Below, one piece after another: positions 43,087-50,295 of a stretch of 64,000 nucleotides of DNA. Made by a program: the position numbers and the translations under genes. Each line of letters opens with the position of its first letter. Positions within the stretch are counted from its first letter, which is position 1. The stretch is from NCBI RefSeq assembly GCF_040499845.1, contig NZ_CP159342.1, forward strand, positions 5,208,001-5,272,000. Reading direction: 5' to 3'. The notes beneath the pieces are model-generated. The model saw nothing but the letters and a program-made list of their open reading frames with translations, made no database searches and had not been told where the DNA came from. This stretch comes from Micromonospora sp. CCTCC AA 2012012 (GTDB lineage Bacteria > Actinomycetota > Actinomycetes > Mycobacteriales > Micromonosporaceae).

Positions 43087-44241
43087 CTAGCCGGGGCGAC
43101 TGCTCAGGCCGGAGAGACGCAGGGCGAGCCGCTGCCGGGCCGAGGGCAGCGCGGAGACCGTACGCAGCAGCAGGTCGCGCACGGGACGGGCGGCCGGGGG
43201 CAGGGTGGCCAGCCGGGTGAGCCGGCCGGCGAAGCCGGCGACCTCCTCGGCGCGCGGCCGGCGCGCGGCGGCCCAGTCGTCCAGGAGCTGGTCGGGGCCG
43301 CCGTCGCGTACGTCGGCCAGGGTGTCGCCGAGGGCCACCGCGTCGCAGATGCCGAGGTTCATCCCCTGCCCGCCGGCGGGGCTGTGCACGTGCGCGGCGT
43401 CACCGGCCAGCAGCACCGGACCGGCCCGGAACGTCCCGGCGACCCGGTGGTGGATGCGGAACCGGGAGGCCCAGAGCAGTTCGGTCAGCCGGTCCGGTCG
43501 GCGGGCCGGTCCGCGCTCGTCGAGCAGTGCCTGGAACCGGGCGAGGTCCGGTTCGGCGGGGGCGTCGGCCACCGTGGCGACGAGGCGGACCACGCCGTCG
43601 GGCAGGGGTGCCCAGACCAGCGGCCCCTGCCGGGCCATGAAGAGGGAGACCTGATCGCGGGGGAGCGCGCTGTCCACCCGGACGTCGGCGAGCAGGAACG
43701 ACTCACCCGGGTCGGCCGGCCCGCCGAACGGGATGCCGGCCAGCTCCCGGACGGTGCTGTGCATGCCGTCCGCGCCGACCACCCAGCGGGCCCGGACCGT
43801 CTCCCCGCCGGCGAAGCCGACCGTGGCGCCGGCCTCGTCGCGGGTCAGGCCGGTCATCTCGTACGGGCGCAGCACCCGGCCGCCGAGCGCGGTCAGTCGC
43901 GCGGTGAGCACCGCCTCCGTCTCCGCCTGGGAGACCAGCAGCGCGTACGGGTGGCGGGAGGGCAGCGCGTCGAAGGGGACGCTGAGCAGCACCCGGTCCC
44001 GGTCGCGGACGGTGAACCCGGGCGCGCGCAGCCCTCGGGCCACCAGGGGCGCGCCGGCCCCGATCCGGTCCAGCACCTCCAGGGTGTACGCGTGCACGAC
44101 CGCCGCGCGTGAGGTCTCCGCCGGCCGGTCGCGCCGGTCGACGACGGTCACCTCGACGCCGCGCCGGGCCAGGGTCACGGCCACGGCCAGGCCGGTCGGG
44201 CCGGCTCCCACCACGAGGACGTCGGTGCGTTCGGGCAGCAT
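43087..44241 (-). CDS. FAD-dependent aromatic monooxygenase
   Basis: A 384-residue class A flavoprotein hydroxylase. FAD motifs are clear: GxGxxG as VVGAGPTGLAVAVTLARRGVEVTVVDRR, the DG motif VVGADGMHSTVRELAG, and the GD motif LLAGDAAHVHSPAGGQGMNLGICDA. The C-terminal thioredoxin-like domain of PheA/TetX-like hydroxylases is missing, as in the short members. Substrate is unknown; relatives inactivate or tailor aromatic compounds, including rifamycins and tetracyclines. ATG at 44241 has GGAGG upstream; the frame to 44955 is antisense to the tetR gene and rejected. Divergent from a TetR regulator. Confidence 0.92.
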   Translation of the reverse strand: MLPERTDVLVVGAGPTGLAVAVTLARRGVEVTVVDRRDRPAETSRAAVVHAYTLEVLDRIGAGAPLVARGLRAPGFTVRDRDRVLLSVPFDALPSRHPYALLVSQAETEAVLTARLTALGGRVLRPYEMTGLTRDEAGATVGFAGGETVRARWVVGADGMHSTVRELAGIPFGGPADPGESFLLADVRVDSALPRDQVSLFMARQGPLVWAPLPDGVVRLVATVADAPAEPDLARFQALLDERGPARRPDRLTELLWASRFRIHHRVAGTFRAGPVLLAGDAAHVHSPAGGQGMNLGICDAVALGDTLADVRDGGPDQLLDDWAAARRPRAEEVAGFAGRLTRLATLPPAARPVRDLLLRTVSALPSARQRLALRLSGLSSRPG

Positions 44242-44257
44242 GGCCCACCTCCAACAG

Positions 44258-44329
44258 GTCAACAACTGTTTGCCAACACCTGTTGACGACGTTAGGCCGA
44301 GCCGACTGTCCATGTCAACGCTTGTTGGC
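44258..44329. promoter_or_regulatory. Divergent promoter-operator region, monooxygenase/tetR
   Basis: The monooxygenase promoter (minus) is TTGACA (44313-44318), 18-base spacer, TAACGT (44289-44294). Two copies of one inverted repeat flank it: GTCAACAGGTGTTGGC read on the minus strand (44272-44287) and GTCAACGCTTGTTGGC on the plus strand (44314-44329), 13 of 16 identical. A weaker third copy lies at 44258-44274. Confidence 0.7.
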
Positions 44330-44330
44330 C

Positions 44331-44336
44331 TACAGT
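44331..44336 (+). promoter_or_regulatory. -10 box of leaderless tetR transcript (TACAGT)
   Basis: TACAGT ends seven bases before ATG 44344 and directly abuts the operator copy at 44314-44329. No Shine-Dalgarno sequence. Confidence 0.55.
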
Positions 44337-44343
44337 CGTGGAC

Positions 44344-44928
44344 ATGACCGATGCCGCGCCCCGCGCCCGCCGCTCCGACGCCACCCGCGCCGAGATCCTG
44401 CGGGCCGCCCGCGAGCGCTTCGCCGCCGACGGGTACGAGCGGGCCACCATCCGCGCCATCGCCGCCGACGCCCGGATCGACCCGTCGATGGTGATGCGCT
44501 ACTACGGCAGCAAGGAAGGCCTCTTCGCCGCCGCCGCCGAATTCGACCTGCGGCTGCCGGCGCTGGCCGAGGTGCCCACCGACCAGCTCGGCGAGGTGCT
44601 GGTCCGGCACTTCCTCGACCGCTGGGAGGGCGACGAGACGCTCGCCGCGCTGCTCCGTACGGCCAGCACCAACCCGGGCGCCGCCGACCGGATGCGGCAC
44701 ATCTTCGCCGGCCAGCTCGGTACGGCCGTGGCCCGGCTCGACCCCGACCCGGTGACCGCCGCCCGACGGGCCGGCCTGGTGGCCAGCCAGATCCTCGGGC
44801 TGGCCTTCACCCGTTGGATCGTCGCCCTGCCGCCGGTGGTGGAGCTGCCCGCCGCCGACCTGGCCGCCTGGGTCGCCCCCACCATCCAGCGCTACCTCAC
44901 CGCGCCCGCCCCACGGCTGACACAGTGA
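44344..44928 (+). CDS. TetR family regulator
   Basis: 194 residues: a helix-turn-helix (about 15-60; RAEILRAARERFAADGYERATIRAIAADARIDPSMVMRYYGSKEGLFAAA) and a C-terminal TetR_C domain (VLVRHFLDRWEGDETLAALLRTAST, ending in TIQRYL). Presumed repressor of the divergent monooxygenase and of itself, through the repeated operators between them. ATG at 44344 is preferred to GTG 44338, which touches the -10 box. Confidence 0.92.
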   Translation: MTDAAPRARRSDATRAEILRAARERFAADGYERATIRAIAADARIDPSMVMRYYGSKEGLFAAAAEFDLRLPALAEVPTDQLGEVLVRHFLDRWEGDETLAALLRTASTNPGAADRMRHIFAGQLGTAVARLDPDPVTAARRAGLVASQILGLAFTRWIVALPPVVELPAADLAAWVAPTIQRYLTAPAPRLTQ

Positions 44929-44979
44929 CGGCCGTGGGCACCCGGAGGTGACCACGGCCGTCGGAGGCGCGTGGAGGGG

Positions 44980-45882
44980 TCAGCCGGCGAGGCCGCCCGG
45001 CTGGTCGCCCTTCACGACGGGGGCCCGGACCAGGTTGCCCCACTCGGTCCACGAACCGTCGTAGTTGCGCACCTGCGGGTAACCCAGCAGGTGGTGCAGC
45101 ACGAACCAGGTGTGACTGGACCGCTCCCCGATCCGGCAGTACGCCACCACGTCGTCCGACGGGCTCAGCCCGAGCTGGTCGGCGTAGATGGCGCGCAGCT
45201 CGTCGGCCGACTTGAAGGTGCCGTCGTCGTTCGCGGCGGACTTCCACGGCTTGCTCACCGCGCCCGGGATGTGCCCGCCGCGCAGCGCGCCCTCCTGCGG
45301 GTAGTCGGGCATGTGCAGCATCTCGCCGGTGTACTCGCCCGGCGAGCGGACGTCGACCAGCGGACGACCGGCGGCGACGTGCGCCATCACCTGCTCGCGG
45401 TACGCCCGGATCGGCGCGTCGTTGCGCTGCGGCACCGGGTAGTCGGCGCGGGGTCGGGCCACCTTCTCCCGGGTCAGCTCCCGCCCCTCGGCGATCCACT
45501 TCTGCCGGCCGCCGTCGAGCAGCCGTACGTCGGCGTGGCCGAAGAGCGAGAAGACCCAGAGGGCGTACGCGGCCCACCAGTTGAAGTTGTCGCCGTAGAA
45601 GACGACCGTGTCGCCCCGGCCGATGCCCTTCGCGGCACACAGCTCGGCGAAACTCTTCGCGTCCAGGTAGTCGCGGGTGACCTGGTCGTTCAGCTCGGTG
45701 TGCCAGTCGACCTTGACGGCACCCGGGATGTGCCCGGTGTCGTAGAGCAGCACGTCCTCGTCGGACTCCACCACGACGAGGCCCTCGTCGCCCAGGTGCT
45801 CGGCCAGCCACTCGGTGGTGACCAGCCGCTGCGGGTCGGCGTACGACTGGAGGCGGGGATTCGGATCACTCGGCACAGGCAT
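44980..45882 (-). CDS. Sulfurtransferase with two rhodanese domains (SseA-like)
   Basis: A 300-residue thiosulfate or 3-mercaptopyruvate sulfurtransferase. The first, inactive rhodanese domain (about 15-145) contains [13 protein letters not shown] and [15 protein letters not shown]; the second (about 160-285) carries [11 protein letters not shown] and the active Cys in [17 protein letters not shown] at 45882 is seven bases after TACCTT (minus strand, 45890-45895), so the transcript looks leaderless; TTG 45891 is a less likely start. The long hairpin element lies upstream. Confidence 0.92.
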   Translation of the reverse strand: MPVPSDPNPRLQSYADPQRLVTTEWLAEHLGDEGLVVVESDEDVLLYDTGHIPGAVKVDWHTELNDQVTRDYLDAKSFAELCAAKGIGRGDTVVFYGDNFNWWAAYALWVFSLFGHADVRLLDGGRQKWIAEGRELTREKVARPRADYPVPQRNDAPIRAYREQVMAHVAAGRPLVDVRSPGEYTGEMLHMPDYPQEGALRGGHIPGAVSKPWKSAANDDGTFKSADELRAIYADQLGLSPSDDVVAYCRIGERSSHTWFVLHHLLGYPQVRNYDGSWTEWGNLVRAPVVKGDQPGGLAG

Positions 45883-45889
45883 GATCCCC

Positions 45890-45895
45890 AAGGTA
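45890..45895 (-). promoter_or_regulatory. -10 box of leaderless rhodanese transcript (TACCTT)
   Basis: Minus-strand TACCTT ends seven bases before the ATG at 45882. Confidence 0.45.
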
Positions 45896-46015
45896 CGCCC
45901 GATCCCCGGGCCACCGGCCGGTCAACGCGGATCGGGCGCAGCGGATGTGGCCGGTGGCACGTGCGGACGCCGGCTCGGGCGGCTCTCCCGAGGCCCGGGA
46001 ACCTCGCTCACTCCC

Positions 46016-46088
46016 CCCTTTGCTCTGCTGCACCGCACGCAACACAAACGGCCTCCCGGTGTTGCGTCCGCTCCAGCAGAGCAAAGGG
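46016..46088. repeat. Long hairpin element in a 357-base gene-free gap
   Basis: Arms of 30 bases (46016-46045 and 46059-46088) pair with three mismatches around a 13-base loop. The gap 45883-46239 holds no gene; the rest of it is GC-rich with short repeated CGGCAGCCG-type words at 46140-46235. The element resembles short dispersed hairpins I recall from Micromonospora genomes, but I cannot check copy number here. Confidence 0.7.
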
Positions 46089-46239
46089 AGCCCGACAGCG
46101 CATCGTCGGCTCCGACCTCACCGGGGCGGCTGGCCCACGGGGGCTGCCAGACGGCAGCCGAGGGCTGCCGGCAGCCGGGGGGTCGGCAACCCCCCGGGGG
46201 GTCGGTAGTCGGGAAGGCGGTCGGCAGCCGGGAGGGTGG

Positions 46240-46686
46240 TCAGGCGCGGCGGTGGACCAGTCGGCCAGCCACCACGGTGGCCAGGCAGGTGCCGTCGTCT
46301 GCGAAGACCGCCAGGTCGGCCCGGCCGGTGACGAGCAACGCCGGCGGCCGGACCCGGTCCAGCACCGCGACGTCGTTGCGGACGGCAGCGACCCGCAGCT
46401 CCGGGTCGGTGACGTGGGCGGCGAGCACGGCGGTCGCCCCGAGTCGGAACAGGGCGTGCACCCGCTCGCGCGGGGTGGGGGCCGGCGGCAGCGGCCCGTC
46501 GTGGACCAGCGCCGGCCCGAGGGTGCCGGCCCATCGCCGCACCCGCACCCGGGGGTACGCGGCCGTCAGCTCGGCCAGCGGTGCCACCGCCTCAACCCGG
46601 TCCCCGGTCACCAGCACCGCGAGCCCCGGCGTCGGCTCGTCGGTGAGGGTCCCCCGCAGCAGCGGGGCGGCGTGGAGCGTCTGCAC
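46240..46686 (-). CDS. Imidazolonepropionase-like domain protein
   Basis: 148 residues resembling the N-terminal beta-sandwich part of amidohydrolase-type imidazolonepropionase proteins: LHAAPLLRGTLTDEPTPGLAVLVTGDRVEAVAPLAEL, then GPALVHDGPLPPAPTPRERVHAL and a final strand ADLAVFADDGTCLATVVAGRLVH. The metal-binding TIM barrel is missing, so it is unlikely to be a complete hydrolase. GTG at 46686 follows the GDSL hydrolase stop by two bases, so the two are co-translated. Function unknown. Confidence 0.75.
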   Translation of the reverse strand: MQTLHAAPLLRGTLTDEPTPGLAVLVTGDRVEAVAPLAELTAAYPRVRVRRWAGTLGPALVHDGPLPPAPTPRERVHALFRLGATAVLAAHVTDPELRVAAVRNDVAVLDRVRPPALLVTGRADLAVFADDGTCLATVVAGRLVHRRA

Positions 46687-46688
46687 GC

Positions 46689-47456
46689 TCAGTCGGCCAG
46701 CGGGCCGAGCACCGGGCGCTTCGCGGTGACCGTGTCGCCGGAGGAGCGGCCGGTGAGCCGCCGCTTGATCCAGGGGGCCAGGTGCCGGCCCGCCCAGCGC
46801 AGGTCGGCGGCGCGGGCCGCCAGCCAGGGGCTGGGCGCCGGGTGCGGCGGCACCATCAGCCAGTCCTCCTCGCAGCCGACGCCGAGCGCGTTCAGCACCT
46901 GCCCGGCGACCCGGCGGTGCCCGGCCGCCGACAGGTGCAGCCGGTCGGTGCTCCAGAGCATCGGGTTGAGGAAGGTGTCGTCGGCGAAGAGGTCGACCAG
47001 GATCGCGCCGTGCCGCTCGGCGGTCTCGCCGACCGCCTTGTTCAGCAGCGCGATCCGGGGTGCCACCAGGCGCTGCCCGGGCAGCCGGGCCATCACGTCG
47101 GCGAACCGGAAGAGGATCACGTCGGCCCCGCCGGAGCGCAGCCGGGCCACCACGTCGTCGAAGCGGGCCACCAGGGCGTCCGGGTCGAAGGTACGGCGCA
47201 GCACGTCGTTGCCACCGGCGGCGAAGCTGATCAGGTCGGGCTTCATGGCCAGGGCGGCCGGCACCTGCTCGGCCACCACGCCGGGGAAGAGGCGACCGCG
47301 GATCGCCAGGTTCGCGTACCCGAAGTCGGGGCCGGCCTCGGCGGCGAGCCGGGTGGCGACCAGATCGGCCCAGCCCCGGTAGCTGCCGTCCGGGTACGCG
47401 TCGTCCATGCCCTCGGTGAAGCTGTCCCCCACCGCCACGTAACTGCGCCAGCGCAC
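46689..47456 (-). CDS. SGNH/GDSL hydrolase
   Basis: A 255-residue esterase/lipase-type hydrolase. The four blocks are visible: GDSFTEGMDD with the catalytic Ser (about residue 12), the Gly in block II (ANLAIRGR), GGND in block III and the Asp/His pair in DRLHLSAAGH. There is no signal peptide, so it is cytoplasmic. GTG at 47456 has GGAG five bases upstream; the longer frame to 47534 lacks one. It is the first gene of a pair with the imidazolonepropionase-like protein. Substrate unknown. Confidence 0.9.
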   Translation of the reverse strand: MRWRSYVAVGDSFTEGMDDAYPDGSYRGWADLVATRLAAEAGPDFGYANLAIRGRLFPGVVAEQVPAALAMKPDLISFAAGGNDVLRRTFDPDALVARFDDVVARLRSGGADVILFRFADVMARLPGQRLVAPRIALLNKAVGETAERHGAILVDLFADDTFLNPMLWSTDRLHLSAAGHRRVAGQVLNALGVGCEEDWLMVPPHPAPSPWLAARAADLRWAGRHLAPWIKRRLTGRSSGDTVTAKRPVLGPLAD

Positions 47457-47623
47457 TGCGTCTCCCTCTCCGTCCCGGCAGAGTTGCACCGGCCAGTCTC
47501 CCACCGCCCCACCGCCCGACGTCGCCCCCGGCACACGACGTGGCGGAGGTCATCGACGGGACAGCTCTCTTCCACCGGCCAGGGATGGGGTGGGCCACCG
47601 CACGGATCCGGACAACGCCCACG

Positions 47624-47659
47624 AGAAGAGCGGACCACCAACCGGTGGCCCGCCCTTCT
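47624..47659 (-). terminator. Strand-specific terminator of the WD-like gene
   Basis: Sixteen-base arms (47624-47639 and 47644-47659) with loop AACC. The two non-complementary pairs become G-U wobbles only in the minus-strand RNA, so it folds fully for the gene ending at 47670. Confidence 0.7.
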
Positions 47660-47669
47660 TCGTCCTAGG

Positions 47670-48812
47670 TCAGGGCACGTATGCCAGGAGACGCTGGCCG
47701 CGTACGGACGCCGGCTCGGCAACGGTGTCGAGCTGCCGGAAGTTGCCGTCGAGCACGGTGAGGGTGTCATCCCGCTGGACGATCGCCTTGCCGTCGAGGG
47801 TGAACAGGATGCTGCGCACCTTGCCGGTGCCGGGTAGGTCGACCACCTTTCCGGTGGCGGTGTCGATGACCGCGAAACTGCTGTCCGCGCGGGACGGGTC
47901 GGTGCCCTTCCAGCCGACAGCGACGTACCGGCCGTCGATGGAGACGCTGCGGGCCGCCCAGCCGTCGCGCCCCTCAGCCTCGGCCGCCGGCGGCGTGTAG
48001 GTGTACTGGCGCAGCACTCCCTCGTCGGTCACCTGATGCTGGCCCGACTCCGCGTCCAGCGACGCCAACCACTTCCCGTCGGGGGACCAGCACCGGTCGG
48101 TTTCCTGGCCCGGGTCGCCGTTGACGGGCTTCCCGGCAGCCATGTCGACCAGCACCGAAACTTTGCCCTTCTGCGCCATCAGGAGGTCACCGCCCTTCCA
48201 GACCAGCGCCCGGGACCCGAGGCAGCTGATGCCGGTGGCCACGGTTCGCTGCCGGGTTCCGTCGATACGGGACGTGACAAGCGCGCCGCTCCACCCGGTG
48301 GTGCTGCCGTCCTTCACCCATGCCAGCCGCTTGCCGTCCGGTGAGATGGTCATCGAGTTGGCCATGCAAGTGTCGTTGCCCAACGGAAGCATGTTCACCT
48401 CGTGCCGTCCGGGCCGCACCAGGTGGATGCGCGCCTCGCTGCCGGTGAACTCGAGGTAGTAGCGGGTGCCGTCGAGCACGGCCGGCGCCGACTCACCGGC
48501 ACCCGCACTGGGACTCTCCGGGGCCGGACTCGGGGCGCGCGAGGGCTTTGGCGCTGGCGTCACCTTCCCGGAGGGGCTGGGACTCTCGGAGACGGTGGGT
48601 CCGGCCGGGGCCGGGGGCGGCGAGCCGTTCGGGCGTACGGCCAGGGCGGTGCCGGTGGCGGCGGCGACCAGCACCAGGGCCGCCGCCGTGGTGGCCACCG
48701 TCCGCTGGACGCCGAGCCGACGGGACGTACGCAGCGCCCGGTCCCGCAGGTCGACCGGCGTGACCTCGTCGGCGAGCCCGGCCAGGTCGGACCGGAGGCG
48801 GTCGTGGTTCAT
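47670..48812 (-). CDS. Membrane protein with beta-propeller-like sensor domain, partner of ECF sigma factor
   Basis: 380 residues: a cytoplasmic N-terminus (MNHDRLRSDLAGLADEVTPVDLRDRALR), one transmembrane helix (about 38-58), a Pro/Ser-rich linker (about 62-105) and an external TolB/WD-like propeller with repeated blades such as SPDGKRLAWVKDG, SPDGKWLASLDAE and SIDGRYVAVGWKG. Overlap by four bases with the sigma gene suggests it regulates that factor as an anti-sigma-like sensor; no zinc anti-sigma motif is present. ATG at 48812. Confidence 0.82.
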   Translation of the reverse strand: MNHDRLRSDLAGLADEVTPVDLRDRALRTSRRLGVQRTVATTAAALVLVAAATGTALAVRPNGSPPPAPAGPTVSESPSPSGKVTPAPKPSRAPSPAPESPSAGAGESAPAVLDGTRYYLEFTGSEARIHLVRPGRHEVNMLPLGNDTCMANSMTISPDGKRLAWVKDGSTTGWSGALVTSRIDGTRQRTVATGISCLGSRALVWKGGDLLMAQKGKVSVLVDMAAGKPVNGDPGQETDRCWSPDGKWLASLDAESGQHQVTDEGVLRQYTYTPPAAEAEGRDGWAARSVSIDGRYVAVGWKGTDPSRADSSFAVIDTATGKVVDLPGTGKVRSILFTLDGKAIVQRDDTLTVLDGNFRQLDTVAEPASVRGQRLLAYVP

Positions 48813-49339
48813 CGGGCGCTTCCTTCCAGGACGTACAGCTCGGCGAGTTCCGGGGCGACGATGCGGAGTCGGGCCAGCGCCTTCGAGGTCTGACTCTTGA
48901 CGGTGCCGACGGTGACGCCGAGCAGGTCGGCGGCCTCCGCCTCGGAGCGGTCCTCGAAGAACCGCAGCACCAGCACGGCCCGCTGTTTCGCCGAGAGCTT
49001 CGCCAGGGCGGCCCGCAGGGTCAGTCGGAGCGTGGTCTGCTGGGCGTGGTCGGTGGTCGAGTCGCCTCCGCGTGGCTCGGGCAGGTCGCCCGGCATCGAC
49101 TCGGCCACCCGGCGTCGCCGCCACCAGGAGACCTGAAGGTGGTACATCGTCCTGCGGGTGTACGCCTCGGCGTTGCCGCTGTCGTGCAGCCGGCCCCACG
49201 ACCGGTGGGTCCGGGCCAGGGCGGACTGGACGAGGTCCTCGGCCAGGTGCTGATCGCCGGTGAGCAGGTAGGCCGAGCGCAGCAGCGCCGGCGAGCGGTG
49301 GCGGACGAACGAGTCGAACTCACTCAACAGAGGGTCCAC
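48809..49339 (-). CDS. SigE-family ECF RNA polymerase sigma factor
   Basis: 176 residues: sigma-2 (FVRHRSPALLRSAYLLTGDQHLAEDLVQSALARTHRSW) and sigma-4 (LSAKQRAVLVLRFFEDRSEAEAADLLGVTVGTVKSQTSKALARLR). This is the actinobacterial SigE family (ECF41/50-like group, common in multi-copy). GTG at 49339 is preceded by AAGGA; the frame continuing to 49675 belongs to a separate, frameshifted gene. The stop overlaps the membrane partner by four bases. Confidence 0.9.
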   Translation of the reverse strand: MDPLLSEFDSFVRHRSPALLRSAYLLTGDQHLAEDLVQSALARTHRSWGRLHDSGNAEAYTRRTMYHLQVSWWRRRRVAESMPGDLPEPRGGDSTTDHAQQTTLRLTLRAALAKLSAKQRAVLVLRFFEDRSEAEAADLLGVTVGTVKSQTSKALARLRIVAPELAELYVLEGSAR

Positions 49340-49433
49340 ACGAGCCGATCCTTGGGGTGAGGTGGTGCGCCGTCGTGACGCTCTTCCAGACGCCACCCTC
49401 ACCCACTGTGGTTGCCGTGCCCCGCTGTCGGGT

Positions 49434-49675
49434 TCACGCCGGACCCTTCCGGTACGGCCCCCACGCCACGAAGCGTTCGAACAGCTCGCGCGGCGTCGGC
49501 CCGTCGTACGGGTTAGCCGGAACAGGTCGTGGGTGGCCTCGTGATAGAGCCCGGAGAGATAGGCGGCCAGGTCGACGGGGCTGCCGTCGTACTCGGCCTT
49601 GAGCAGCAGGCGCGCCTCGGCACACGGCCACAGCGACCCGCAGGCCCGGCAGACCCAGAGCGGGCGCAGCGGCAC
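49434..49675 (-). pseudogene. Frameshifted small conserved protein gene
   Basis: Two reading frames together give one protein. Frame one, open from 49738 down, reads HVPLRPLWVCRACGSLWPC, then ARLLLKAEYDGSPVDLAAYL and THDLFRL; near 49514-49516 it should shift by one base into the frame that reads NPYDGPTPRELFERFVAWGPYRKGPA and stops at 49434. The joined sequence looks like a family of about 90-100 residue proteins common in Micromonosporaceae, with a CxxC...WPC motif near the start. Without the shift, frame one runs on into the sigma-factor gene. One base is missing relative to the expected CGGCTNAACCC. It is either a true pseudogene or a sequencing error. Start assumed at GTG 49675. Confidence 0.7.
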
Positions 49676-49875
49676 GTGCGGCGGCCTGGGCCGCCTGGCA
49701 CCGAGCGCACGCGCGCGAGCCCCGCCACCGGCCTGACGTCATCGTCGACGAGCTCTCCTCGGACCTGGCCTGGCACCGCTGGGCGGGTTGGACGGCAGAT
49801 GATCCCCGCTGGCACACCTACCTGCTCGACACCGGGGGGCAGCAGCGGGAGCGGTCGATCCGTACCGTTGTCGTG

Positions 49876-50247
49876 GTGTCGGAAGTTCAGCACCCCGAGA
49901 TGCTCCGCGTTGGTTGGCCGGACCGACGCCGGGACCGCACCCACTGGCTGCTGACCCCGCTGGTCACGCTCGTGGCGGCGCCCGTGACGGCCGCTGCCGT
50001 CGGAGTGCTCGTCCTGCTCGGCGGTGGGTTCGACCAGTCGCCGACGTTCTGCGAGTCGGCCCTCAGCGACAACCGCTGCGAGGAGAAGACCCTCGCCATG
50101 CTGGGTGAGCACGCCGTCCTCTTCGCCGCGGTGTGGTTGTTGCTCTGGCTGGTGCCGTGGTGGCGCGGCCTCCGTACGCCGCGCGTCCTGCTGGCCGTCG
50201 CCGCGACGGTGGTGCTCGTCGCCGCGCCGCTGCGGATGATGGACTGA
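49876..50247 (+). CDS. Small membrane protein with two helices
   Basis: 123 residues: a basic N-terminus (PDRRRDRTHW), a first helix (about 24-48), an external loop with two Cys (FDQSPTFCESALSDNRCEEK), and a second helix pair (about 72-92 and 100-118). No known domain. GTG at 49876 stands seven bases after TACCGT (49863-49868) with no Shine-Dalgarno sequence, so it looks leaderless; GTG 49873 is an alternative. The two loop Cys could form a disulfide outside the cell. Confidence 0.68.
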   Translation: MSEVQHPEMLRVGWPDRRRDRTHWLLTPLVTLVAAPVTAAAVGVLVLLGGGFDQSPTFCESALSDNRCEEKTLAMLGEHAVLFAAVWLLLWLVPWWRGLRTPRVLLAVAATVVLVAAPLRMMD

Positions 50248-50276
50248 TGGCCCCGGCGCTGAGCGCCGGGGCCATC
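50246..50276. terminator. Bidirectional terminator
   Basis: Fifteen-base perfect arms (50246-50260 and 50262-50276) around one central base, between the convergent genes ending at 50247 and 50296. Confidence 0.8.
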
Positions 50277-50295
50277 GTCGTGCGGTGGATCAGAC

